Source: Prevotella sp. | Lineage (GTDB): Bacteria > Bacteroidota > Bacteroidia > Bacteroidales > Bacteroidaceae | Length of the DNA: 64,000 nt | Reading direction: 5' to 3' | NCBI GenBank assembly: GCA_017449675.1 | Contig: JAFTFG010000003.1 | Span: forward strand, 1 to 64,000 | Notes under the pieces: generated by a model | What the model was told of the DNA's origin: nothing | The model's input: only the letters and a program-made list of their open reading frames with translations | Database searches by the model: none | Position numbers and translations under genes: made by a program | Shown: positions 45,201 through 53,096 of the stretch, piece after piece | Numbering within the stretch: position 1 is the first letter of the stretch | Layout of the letters: the number at the start of each line of letters is the position of its first letter

Positions 45201-48200
45201 TATTCCAACTGGAAGTAGGCACGCTCACGGTTGGTCAAAGAGTCGCGATAGGCCGTCAGACTGATCTGCTGGTTCAGTCCGTAATAGTCGGTACCATAGT
45301 TGGTGATGTTCAACTCACGATAGCCGTCGACCATCGACAGGTTACCACCGCCATAGAGTCCTCCGGTATGCTCCGTACCCACAGTAATGAAGTCACGGTG
45401 ATAGACATCGAAAAGCGTAGCCGTCGTATTACCGAATACCGTTGTGGCATTGGCATACGTCTTATCACTGTTCGATGATACATTACCACCGGCAAACACC
45501 GCATTATAAATATGCACACCACGTTCCTCCCGGTCATCAGGGTCGATGGTCGCTGTTCCGTCACCGCAGAAGAGTTGTTTCCATTTGGCAGCATCTTCAC
45601 TCTTACCCTTCAGCGTATTCAAGTATTCTGTAGGTACGTAATCCCAAGGCTTGTATGTTTTCCCGCCATAGGAGATATAGTCTCCCTCGCTCACCGTAGG
45701 CCGTACCTGCAACATGGGAGAGATGACCACCTTACAGTCTTCAGTCAGGTCGCCATTCTCATCATAATAATACCAGTGGTTGGGCGAACCGGTCATCCCT
45801 CCAGGGTTGTCTTCTTTCTCGCTTTTTGTCTTATCGCTGAAATAACCTTTACTATAGACGAAGCCCACGTCGCCTCCACCAAAGACATTACCGAAGGAGC
45901 GCTCGTCAGCCAGGCCTTCCTCTGTACCCACTATACCACCGTGTATATACACTTCCGTCTGTCCAAAGACATAGCCGTCAGTATAAAGTTCGTTAGTACC
46001 GCCATAACCCTGAATATTATAGCCTTTACCACCACCGAAGACATTACGCTGTACATAACCGTTGTACAGTTCAATATGTGTTTTTCCCGGCATATAGATT
46101 TTCTGCAAGCCGCGATCCACTCCCGACAACACTGCTGTCTTACCGCGGCCTACGGTAGCGATCTCTCCGCCACCATACATACTACAGCGTACTCGACCAC
46201 CGTACATGATCACATTGGTAGAGTCAACACTACTCTTGTCATCATAGCCGCCACCGAAGGTATTACCGCAGTCTGCCAGACGAGCGTTCTCACCACCTGT
46301 GCCGTATGTCTCATCATGGATCTTCTCCTGATAGAAACCGCCACCATCAGCAAAATACGGAATATTGTCTTGTGGCTCCGTAGTAAAATATCTATAACCT
46401 ATATAACCGTTATTAATAGTCAGCGTAGAAGAGCCGAACACAGAACCGCCCTCACCGGCACCATAAGCATTACGCTCAATAGCGGGGACACCCTTGTAGA
46501 AACCATATCCGTCAGGGAATTTCTCAGAATCGTTGAAGTCAATATTCTGATCCTTACGGATGCCGATAACCACATTTGCTTTTGCTGGACGATCACCCTC
46601 CGTCGTACCGGCTACGGCCACGAATTTACCATCAACGGTTTCACCGTCATGCTTTCCGACATGTCCTTCGTAGCCGCCGCCATAGACATTACGCACCGTA
46701 CCTCCCTCGACAAAGGCATTGGCAGTGGCCGTAAACGCATCATCGCCAGTCACATCATATAATGCTGCTACCGAGCCTCCCCAACCACCGGCATAGAGGT
46801 CTTTCTTCACAGTACCGCCATGCAGACCGATGTAGGTCGTACCGCTAACAGTAGCCGTAGTACCGAGGCCGCCGCCATAGCAATAGCCCCAAACAGTGGC
46901 TCCCTTGTTAATGTATACATTGGTATTGGTTTTCTTGCCCAACGGGTTCGCTTGCACCAGATAGCAGTCAAGGCCCTCATCAGTATAGCCTTCACCAAGG
47001 TCAAGAGGCAATTTAGAGGGATCACCCTCGTTATTGTCCTTATCCAAGTCTTCCTGCCATGCCTTGACCGTCTGGGTGTTGAGCACCCTACCACCATAGC
47101 CGCCACCATAGACCTCATAGACACTGGCTCCATCCAGCAGGTTAACTTCTGTATATTGTGACCAGGAGCCAGGACCATAGCCACCGCCAAATACTCTGGA
47201 GGAGTAACCTGATGTCGCATTCTGCAGTACGTTTGTATCTATCGTAATCTTGCTATACAGTGTACGGCCAAAGGAGTTATTACCCCCAAAGACGGCTCCT
47301 GACATAAACTCCAACTGACCGCTTGTCTCATTCAGTCTGAAGTCTTCCGCCACTGTCTGATCACCTTCAGCCACCGCCGCACCGCTATGGTAATTCACAT
47401 TAGCCTCATAGACATCACACACCACATCATTTTTCAGACCGTAGGCACCACCGAAGAGTCGTTTAAAATAGATTGTGGAACCGGTAGGAACATTGACAAT
47501 TGTACGTCTGGTGAAACCCTCTCTGTAACTGGCTCCATAGGCGGCATAAATCTGTCCGCGCATCAGGTCGATGACGGCAGCGGCAGTAACACCGTCGGTA
47601 TTTGCTCTGGCTATGGCGGGATTGAGGGCGGGGGTCAGACTGGTAGCCTCCTCATTACGCATGCCGACACCGCTAAAGTCACCGGCTCCGAACACCTCCA
47701 TGTTCTGGAAGTTTGTCTGGTTCTGCGGGATATCGATAAGCACATAACTACGGTCTTGCATGATGTCACGGTCGGAGTCACCGGTGTAGCCCTGTCCTGC
47801 TCCATAAATCTTGGTCACGGCATTACGACTGTTGCTGACTGGTTTGAAGTTGACAAAGGCACTCTCCATACGGGGTTTGGTAAAGTCCGTTCCTTCACGA
47901 GCCATACCAGCAGCCTTACCTTCAGGAATATCCGCCTCACCTGCTGTATAAGTAAAATCCTTATAGTGCGAATCCTTATAGTCGTAGTAGCCATAGCACC
48001 CACCGAAGATATAGTCTATACGTCCCTGCTGATACTCGATATAGGCAGAAGCATCCGTGACTTTGGGAGTCTCAGCATGGGTAGGATTATAAACCTTACC
48101 CTTGATATCGTCACTGACACGGTCATAGAAATTCTCTGTACGGAGAATCCGTCCACCGAGGTCGTTACCGCAATAGATATGGTCACGAACCCATGGGAAG

Positions 48201-50950
48201 CCGCTGCCATAGGTGCCGTCAGTTTTCACCTGACGACCCACATAGGTCTCCGTATGTCCTAAGATGTCGGCATTACAACTACCGGCAAAGGAGTTAAACA
48301 CACGACCGTTACCAAGATTGATGACCGTATTACCGGCTATCGGAGCCTCAAAGGAGCCACCATAGATAAACTCTGCCTCCGCCATGTCATCGTTATCGTT
48401 CGTGTGACCTCGGTAGACACCAGGGTAATCACCCTTCACGTTGACATAGCAACTATAGGTTTCATCGTACTTGAAGGACTTTCCGTTGAAAGTATAAGTA
48501 CCACCTGTGGTTACTGGTTTGCCAACGACACCCTTCTCACCGCCACCGAAGATCTGGAAGGCATAACCGGCATTCAGATTGATGGTGGTACTTCCCCATA
48601 TCTCAGAGTTCTCACCAAAGCCGCCACCGAAGACATTCAGCGCACGACCCAACGGGTCCATTCCCTGCTCATCGAGGATGACACCAGAACGACGTTCGAG
48701 AATCTTAAATGACTCACCACTCTCCCTGTTATCGTAGAGAATGGCCTCACCCTCATTAACCTGAATGCTGTCAAACACGGCATACTTTCCTTTGCGGTCG
48801 ACAATCGACGCATTGATGTTGATGACCACATTACCATTCACATGTCCACTGTTATAACATCCGCCATAGATATTACCACCTTTCAGACGACGGTCGATAT
48901 CCAATGGAGAACTCTCCACATCCCCTCCCGTCGTGACAGGGTCTACATCCTCACCCGTAGCGGCACGGATGGTATTCCACTCCAATTGTCTGTTGCCATT
49001 AGCATCAAGGGCATATTCTGTCGTATAGGCACCTCCTGCATCTTTCTCCATTTTCCAGCGCTTGGGCTGAATCTTCAGACCATTGAAGTTCATCACCAAC
49101 TTATTGCCTGTCACCGCATCCTTGCTTCCTATCAGTCCTCCCTCATAGGCGGCATTATATCCTGATGCCTTAACATTGGCATTGTTACAGCCACCCACCA
49201 CCTTATTATATATAATAACCTTTTTGTCGAATTCCAGCGTCACAACACCATCGTAGGTGATACTACCCACATTACCTCCACCGAAGATAGAGCCGAAATA
49301 GGTAGTATAATCCACATACGAAGCATCGAAAACCACACGGGGTTTGATATCCATCGCAACGGCTTCCATATATTTGGCAAACTGGCTCCCCTGTGTCAGA
49401 TCTAAAGAACTGAAATCATCATCCGCATACTTTCTAAGCACACCACCCTCAGTAGCGTCAATCATGTTGACACCATTATTACCAAGGAAGACATTGTCAG
49501 CATAAACATGTGAGCCAATCTTTAACTCTGAGTAGGCATCCGCATCCGGATTAGCATTATGTAAAGTTGCGCTATTTCCACCACAATAGATAGAACCGCC
49601 AATAATGGTAGGATGGTCAGCGTCAGAACCACTTACAAAGATAGAGACTGACTCTGTAACAGGGCGAAAGGCATTCAACGCATCCACAGAACTGCTTCCC
49701 GGATTATAATAATAGTCACCATAGATAAGGTTATTCCTCAACTCCTCTTTGTCAGTATATGCGTAAGAGCCGTTACCACCACCATAGACATCACCACTAA
49801 TACTGTGATAGATACCTACGGAAGCACCTCCCCACACCTTGCCTGAGATGTCATTGCCACCATAGACGTTGGTGATATCACCACCAAGTATTCTGACATG
49901 CGCGGAAAGACCTTTTGGGAAAGAATATCCCTCCCATGCAGGGGCTGTCACATCCCTGCCGTCCTGCTTGGGGCGTACATCTGCCTTACGACAACCCCCA
50001 TAGACATTGTTGACCGTAATCGCAGCAGTAGCAGGTATCTCCAGCATCAAACCCTTAGGACTAGTCATATCTCCCTCATTTCCACCAGAATAGAGGTTAT
50101 CGATTTTTCCATTTTTCAAATGCCAAGAGGGAGTAATAGCCATCTCAGCCTTGTTATTACCGCCAAAGACACGTGAGAACTGATAGGTATCCCTCAAGAC
50201 CACATCCCCTAAAACTCCGATTCCCATCTTCTTGAGGCGATCGTTGTCATCCTTTAACAACTTATTGTTCTCACGATCAGTATTCTCACGATCAGTCCCT
50301 ATCGGTATGATCGTTGTCACGGCACTGCTGTTGTCAATACAGATATCAGTAGCCCCGGTTACTGTCGCATTATTACCGCCACCATAGACATAGGCAATGG
50401 TACCCCCACGAAGTTCCAGATAAGTCTTATTGAGAACAGGCGGTTGCTTTCCTGGATAATCACCTCCTTCTGTATAGGTATAGTCACCATTACCACCTCC
50501 GAAGAGTTGTCCGATAAAGATATTATAAGGTTGTGAAGTGGTTTCCTCATCGCCAGTTCCCGTTGTCTCTTTACGCTCTGGCGTGGTCAATATAAAGGCA
50601 TTGTAATTATCAACGCTTTTATTGCCTTCTAATACCTCTGTCAACTGGGTCGGTTTGGTTCCTGACCCTATCGTTCCTGATACATCGTTACCACCATAGA
50701 CAAAGTTAATCAGGATGTCGCCAGACATGTTCTCACCGTCAATATTGACAAAGGCATTACCTCCGACATCCGCCATACGGGCACCGCCATAGACATGGTT
50801 CAAATCACCAGCACATACGGTAACAGAGGAACTGCCTCCTGTATTACCGGCATTACCACCGCCATAGACGCTACCGCTTATGACTATCTGCGCCTGCACC
50901 GGTATGGCAATCAGCAGAATGAAACTGATGATGATATCTTTAATTCTCAC
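39254..50950 (-). CDS. Giant [FY]GGG-repeat surface protein, 3,898 residues
   Basis: One uninterrupted frame of 11.7 kb with signal peptide MRIKDIIISFILLIAIPVQAQ. Residues about 22-1880 are a repeat array. I count 16 strict [YF]GGG turns (SVYGGGNAG, YVYGGGNNA...) and about a dozen variants (VYGGC, FGGNN, YAGGW). A second block, about 1890-2870 (DNA 45300-42350), repeats a short module with an I-S-x-x-E-Y-x-x-L core. Next come a sandwich domain (about 2920-3060), a GLUG-like stretch (IGSDTHCFEGTLHGDGYTIS, about 3120-3170), an unknown region and a C-terminal type IX sorting-like domain (ADVRIVSIAGITVANF...YIVRAAGGRYQKKLALK). Likely a cell-surface solenoid adhesin several hundred nanometres long if extended. 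Its position after the fimbrillin genes suggests a role with the fimbriae; not demonstrated by sequence. Confidence 0.82.
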   Translation of the reverse strand: MRIKDIIISFILLIAIPVQAQIVISGSVYGGGNAGNTGGSSSVTVCAGDLNHVYGGARMADVGGNAFVNIDGENMSGDILINFVYGGNDVSGTIGSGTKPTQLTEVLEGNKSVDNYNAFILTTPERKETTGTGDEETTSQPYNIFIGQLFGGGNGDYTYTEGGDYPGKQPPVLNKTYLELRGGTIAYVYGGGNNATVTGATDICIDNSSAVTTIIPIGTDRENTDRENNKLLKDDNDRLKKMGIGVLGDVVLRDTYQFSRVFGGNNKAEMAITPSWHLKNGKIDNLYSGGNEGDMTSPKGLMLEIPATAAITVNNVYGGCRKADVRPKQDGRDVTAPAWEGYSFPKGLSAHVRILGGDITNVYGGNDISGKVWGGASVGIYHSISGDVYGGGNGSYAYTDKEELRNNLIYGDYYYNPGSSSVDALNAFRPVTESVSIFVSGSDADHPTIIGGSIYCGGNSATLHNANPDADAYSELKIGSHVYADNVFLGNNGVNMIDATEGGVLRKYADDDFSSLDLTQGSQFAKYMEAVAMDIKPRVVFDASYVDYTTYFGSIFGGGNVGSITYDGVVTLEFDKKVIIYNKVVGGCNNANVKASGYNAAYEGGLIGSKDAVTGNKLVMNFNGLKIQPKRWKMEKDAGGAYTTEYALDANGNRQLEWNTIRAATGEDVDPVTTGGDVESSPLDIDRRLKGGNIYGGCYNSGHVNGNVVININASIVDRKGKYAVFDSIQVNEGEAILYDNRESGESFKILERRSGVILDEQGMDPLGRALNVFGGGFGENSEIWGSTTINLNAGYAFQIFGGGEKGVVGKPVTTGGTYTFNGKSFKYDETYSCYVNVKGDYPGVYRGHTNDNDDMAEAEFIYGGSFEAPIAGNTVINLGNGRVFNSFAGSCNADILGHTETYVGRQVKTDGTYGSGFPWVRDHIYCGNDLGGRILRTENFYDRVSDDIKGKVYNPTHAETPKVTDASAYIEYQQGRIDYIFGGCYGYYDYKDSHYKDFTYTAGEADIPEGKAAGMAREGTDFTKPRMESAFVNFKPVSNSRNAVTKIYGAGQGYTGDSDRDIMQDRSYVLIDIPQNQTNFQNMEVFGAGDFSGVGMRNEEATSLTPALNPAIARANTDGVTAAAVIDLMRGQIYAAYGASYREGFTRRTIVNVPTGSTIYFKRLFGGAYGLKNDVVCDVYEANVNYHSGAAVAEGDQTVAEDFRLNETSGQLEFMSGAVFGGNNSFGRTLYSKITIDTNVLQNATSGYSSRVFGGGYGPGSWSQYTEVNLLDGASVYEVYGGGYGGRVLNTQTVKAWQEDLDKDNNEGDPSKLPLDLGEGYTDEGLDCYLVQANPLGKKTNTNVYINKGATVWGYCYGGGLGTTATVSGTTYIGLHGGTVKKDLYAGGWGGSVAALYDVTGDDAFTATANAFVEGGTVRNVYGGGYEGHVGKHDGETVDGKFVAVAGTTEGDRPAKANVVIGIRKDQNIDFNDSEKFPDGYGFYKGVPAIERNAYGAGEGGSVFGSSTLTINNGYIGYRYFTTEPQDNIPYFADGGGFYQEKIHDETYGTGGENARLADCGNTFGGGYDDKSSVDSTNVIMYGGRVRCSMYGGGEIATVGRGKTAVLSGVDRGLQKIYMPGKTHIELYNGYVQRNVFGGGKGYNIQGYGGTNELYTDGYVFGQTEVYIHGGIVGTEEGLADERSFGNVFGGGDVGFVYSKGYFSDKTKSEKEDNPGGMTGSPNHWYYYDENGDLTEDCKVVISPMLQVRPTVSEGDYISYGGKTYKPWDYVPTEYLNTLKGKSEDAAKWKQLFCGDGTATIDPDDREERGVHIYNAVFAGGNVSSNSDKTYANATTVFGNTTATLFDVYHRDFITVGTEHTGGLYGGGNLSMVDGYRELNITNYGTDYYGLNQQISLTAYRDSLTNRERAYFQLEYLCKVTYTSNGKTYTGGVSRISEDEYDDLPSSEKDKWEQYGFCSIYAGRLLNTIQRADLCGVFGSRMVLQGANDRVADIGDKTEYTINRVGELSLNLQKSIAGDTEASKKQHGNYFGIYSVVNYLGNLTSDVKFTDTYLRWDNTDKKEETVSRSESELYTYYTWKTDRLTKRDRNNGTCHNQVALASGVFLELTTENSTKTKKDYGYITGIIELDLINVKKDIEGGGYVYAKNQHGQGSYHSDYENVILSPYNMQNTAVGRDQEARTYKRYTYDDGKDDPTKILDHETSGNFIHKTKRIVDDCFPNNGVYRDEYKASPAHYWYIKGEVYIYDQVVSAYAGSASAYSKEVKIPLTITAGSSGKLKLLNVQPNLYAYYTSSTDKTEEHKIGQEGVKVNNESEVYQLNDVITWWDWHQLSANEQGYFVKETYVNVDTCYVDGTLYPAGTYVLENDASIHSGNTNATAYAVFKTGSHTIANLRGSAMSVDDAFHPSNNISHNTGYVLTFDMDSPKDWDDWYSPLTGSSIYTGDDETNTRIRKEDYKALPTSAEKDKYREGPTFTLIGDNGLYGQRSYEESEIITKEVYTDYTTTISGMLATMTEAERTAWQATQAEVEPAYVALADVGATQKGSSISQSAYNALADKSNYALAMVCTSTIRLGEEEYLLLGDLVSATSLSAIAAKYMAYNNSQANADIIEDADEALAYVKEHLSEAYYCKKAGKYGGQYFEANTNYSAIKAWCSLTEDRDKFAFNYDAFDVLTAPTYPGEGHTAVYDGNNSPLYSAVKPVEYTAVNTETTALTYYYENESEATGTPKTVAVGASISRDEFEKIKNEKKHYTRIDVKAKTVDSETLTVYIAKENFTDHGTPYGEGQDISQKDYNNLTDENKAKTTSVVLNRGTTDEVKYYCYKPYDDVTEGTVIDYAAYTALKNYQEGFTIQGSEPTETTTLYVSRESNARDVTSEKVISVVYQYTYYEADDDGEGISQVNELHVVNIHLQLESGAPEIGPLSAPPTVLPGDKLRLKAPTVNPGLYEVISNGWEMFENETDAYMHRNGVPFTNNATPVYWYQNEKRWVAFYSKTYLGKSYSEPVLVTVANYHDLSDVMADTEHHMYVDHEDLALPGVRNPKIYLDQVRHEGENQLDLLKSFFDLSTGETVAGHAALNTDQVGNSKNLDFILKSNLSHEGSAWSSIGSDTHCFEGTLHGDGYTISGLDNSLFYKLCGEVYNLGVTGSFTGAGVVEKGDGYVENCWISTSNTGVKTTKPVFGYPTRNDAEKPVQIVNSYYLEEDNAANKYINHAENSSYGTTIRKNSTAFYNGEVAYNLNGFYLNKRYYDHMASDSPAAADQKYNYLNVSADGTLTESSSYYPAAASAKYGDLGYVERRYDNIDFIYAGGSIPESPDERQRTKTEGETITTYYVPIWPDDYMFFGQTLTYDYDSSRPHNDTPTHIAKSSGRLQSDNLNNRVYRAPAYYQSEKMGMAHFNLWANLAAYSKPESLTDETMKAAYPNMTAIDFAGHNDNTYTLGLHDNLFYQPVLDCEDGLLSIVNNGETSNLLVYAPSAEVDEKTHDVLNDYFVDPDYTSYYMDDTYRRVNTAPTLSVHGHLVQSSLKATSDHLLVDKQDFNCPISYTFADGKRMWYQRTPDRYVNLTEGWETVSLPFTAELITTQQKGEITHFYSGSRSIDENGTKIGHEYWLREYLGKKTESESTFTATFNYPTAGGSAKTVDNTFLWDYYYNKNARKDANQDTYQRYYESSRNLTAYPLLTAAKPYIVGFPGKTYYEFDLSGEWTAKNTAEAAPAKLDKQVISFVSDPGITVGVSDDEQEGAALDGYIFKPNYSSKAVTGYQLNTNGSLFERVDEPTALVPFRPYFVAGNGSTPAPSRRAVQYITFDSDGTSFAIGDEDPSKEEIGEGGLIFSVRRHAIAVTSSLRESADVRIVSIAGITVANFTIQPGETVETYIPVSGVYIVRAAGGRYQKKLALK

Positions 50951-50967
50951 GCGTACCTTATTATATA

Positions 50968-51987
50968 TTAATTGACCGTAAAGGTCGGGTTATCAATATC
51001 AGGATCTGACAAGACGCCCAAATAGGTTGGAGCAACCGTCAGATTAATCGTCACACACTGTCCTCTTGCCGCACTCAAGTTTGGCAATGAGTTAGTGGCT
51101 GTACAGTCCTCACGTACCTTATTACCATATCTGTCATAGACATCATAGGTACTGACCATTGTCAGGTTACTGCTCAGGGCGGGAGCAAAGCAACAGGGAT
51201 AATTACCAATCTCCGCTGCGGTGATGTCCACCCCTGCCGCATTCTCAAAGAAGGTGGCAGACGATGTACTGCCAGACGGAGTATAGGAGACGGAGGTGAC
51301 AGGATCAGCACCTGTGGTATTAGGGGTCAGTGTGACAGCGGCTGTCACGGCTGCTGATGTCGTGGTCAGTGTCAGCGATTTCAGTTTGATGATACGCAGG
51401 GCTCTATAGTCCGCATCCACTGCAAATTGAAACTTAACAGCCGCAAAAAGATGGTCCATCAGCAGACGCACATGGTTATCATCGACCTTCCCCCGATAAT
51501 CAAACTGACCTTGCTGCAGGGCACCTGTTATGTCCTTGACACCTGTGACCAAGCAGACATCATCTGCCGTGACCGCAGGGATATTAGACAGTGTCAGCAG
51601 CACATTCCCTCCACTCTGTGAGATACTCGAAGTGATAGGGTCTTTCTTAGGCATAAAGCCATAAATCGTATAGTCGTGCGACCCCTCCACCACAGCCTGC
51701 GAATGCCAGACACCACTACTGTAGCGGATCAGTTTCACCGTCGGAGTCTCCTCGGGCAGCACATACAGTCCGATAGCAAGGTCATGGTCAGGAGTATACT
51801 CACTATAACCTTCCGTCACGGCACGCATCAAATGACCGATATTCTGATAAACTGTGGTATAGGGCACCACCTGTAAGGTACTGACAGCCCGCTGCTCATC
51901 AGCATGATCCGATGAACAGCCGACGGCCAATAACCAACAGCCGACAGCCAACAGACAACAGCCAAACTTACCAGTTATATATCTCAT
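50968..51987 (-). CDS. Fimbrillin-like (Mfa-like) lipoprotein
   Basis: A 339-residue lipoprotein with two successive lipobox-like units in the signal peptide (LLAVGC-W-LLAVGC-SS). The body matches the fimbrillin-like (Mfa_like_1) pattern: VYGFMP-type strand (YTIYGFMPKKDP), LLMDHLFAAVKFQFAVD near residue 185, and the end strand GQCVTINLTVAPT. Such proteins are exported as lipoproteins and assembled at fimbrial tips or used as anchors. The start overlaps the stop of the preceding gene by 20 bp, and the giant repeat protein follows after 17 bp, so it may be the adaptor between fimbria and giant protein. That last point is inference. Confidence 0.75.
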   Translation of the reverse strand: MRYITGKFGCCLLAVGCWLLAVGCSSDHADEQRAVSTLQVVPYTTVYQNIGHLMRAVTEGYSEYTPDHDLAIGLYVLPEETPTVKLIRYSSGVWHSQAVVEGSHDYTIYGFMPKKDPITSSISQSGGNVLLTLSNIPAVTADDVCLVTGVKDITGALQQGQFDYRGKVDDNHVRLLMDHLFAAVKFQFAVDADYRALRIIKLKSLTLTTTSAAVTAAVTLTPNTTGADPVTSVSYTPSGSTSSATFFENAAGVDITAAEIGNYPCCFAPALSSNLTMVSTYDVYDRYGNKVREDCTATNSLPNLSAARGQCVTINLTVAPTYLGVLSDPDIDNPTFTVN

Positions 51988-53071
51988 GTCCTATTGCATT
52001 ATTATTCCAATCCTTCACATACAACGCATTCAACTGTAGGAAGCCGCCACCGGCATGGTAGGCATAGACGATCCAGGTATGGTTACGCAGGAAGTCTCCT
52101 GCCGCCTCCATTCGGAAGGTCTTTACTTGCTCTCCGCCATCTCCGAGCGTATAAGTGATTGTTCCCTCCAATTGCTTGTCAGACTCATGCAGGTAATACG
52201 GATCCGTTTTGGTCAGTTCTGACTCAGTGATGAAGTCCTCATACGCTTGTGCTTCCTGCCCGCTATAGATATAGATGGTCGGATTCTCTACTGCCTGTAC
52301 CTCACTGATGGCCGTCGGCAACAGCGGGGCGGGCACATCATTATAGGCCAATGTACGACTCTGGGGTATCAGGTATTCTTCATTGGGAATCATTCCCGCA
52401 TTCAACTGGATTTTCTTGATACTCAACGTGGGAGTATTGGTAGTATTGGCGAAGACGAAACGTACCTTCGATACGGCACGTGTCAACGAGACCGTAGCAA
52501 GATTGCTCCGGGACCCGATTCGCAGGACAGGGGCATCACCAATCACAGGCTGGTTTCTGAGCAGACCGGCCATCGGCAGACCGGCAACAGGTACGGCCGT
52601 TATCAGTGGTGACAATCCGAAATGGGTCTCATCCAACTTAGCCTCTCTCAGAGCCTCACGGGTCGAGTTCTCATTCAAGGTATCGCCGCAGTTGCTCTCT
52701 TCGATATTGGCCAGTACATAGATATCCACATCAGGCTTCTGCTGTGAGAAGGCATCATCGACCACAACCTGGAAGGTAGCCCCCTCTCCCGTATTCAGGA
52801 GAGATGTCTCTGTCGTCTCAAGATAGCCCACTTTCCTACCCGTATTACTCTCAAAGACCCATATCTGTAACTTATTGACACGGCTCTCCGCCACAGAGGG
52901 ACTGACAGAGCCCACAGCGGCACGAATCAGCATCGGATGTTCCGGTGAGTAGACATAGACGGTCAATACAGCAGGCTGCCGCTCCCCCGTCCCATCGGAG
53001 GAACAGCCGACGACTAACAGCCAACAACTGATAGCCAGTAACCATCCTATATGTAATCTCCGTTTCTCCAC
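51968..53071 (-). CDS. Minor fimbrial subunit-like lipoprotein
   Basis: A 367-residue lipoprotein (MEKRRLHIGWLLAISCWLLVVGCSSD). The N-terminal strand segment (VNKLQIWVFESNTGRKVGYLET) and the typical VDIYVLANIEESNCG, LTRAVSKVRFVFAN and NHTWIVYAYHAGG segments are those of Bacteroidales minor fimbrial components of the FimC/D/E or Mfa3/4 kind. It is co-transcribed with two Mfa1-like proteins and an anchor. The signal-peptide coding sequence closely resembles that of the next gene, including the WLL(A/V)xxC repeats, suggesting local duplication. Confidence 0.75.
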   Translation of the reverse strand: MEKRRLHIGWLLAISCWLLVVGCSSDGTGERQPAVLTVYVYSPEHPMLIRAAVGSVSPSVAESRVNKLQIWVFESNTGRKVGYLETTETSLLNTGEGATFQVVVDDAFSQQKPDVDIYVLANIEESNCGDTLNENSTREALREAKLDETHFGLSPLITAVPVAGLPMAGLLRNQPVIGDAPVLRIGSRSNLATVSLTRAVSKVRFVFANTTNTPTLSIKKIQLNAGMIPNEEYLIPQSRTLAYNDVPAPLLPTAISEVQAVENPTIYIYSGQEAQAYEDFITESELTKTDPYYLHESDKQLEGTITYTLGDGGEQVKTFRMEAAGDFLRNHTWIVYAYHAGGGFLQLNALYVKDWNNNAIGHEIYNW

Positions 53072-53096
53072 TTTACTTCTTTACCTTTCTTACCTT

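Noticed and set aside
45512..46762. 416-residue plus-strand frame inside the giant gene
   Set aside because: Antisense shadow of the 3,898-residue protein; the long open length comes from its repetitive codon use, as with many other plus-strand frames across 28900-58900.
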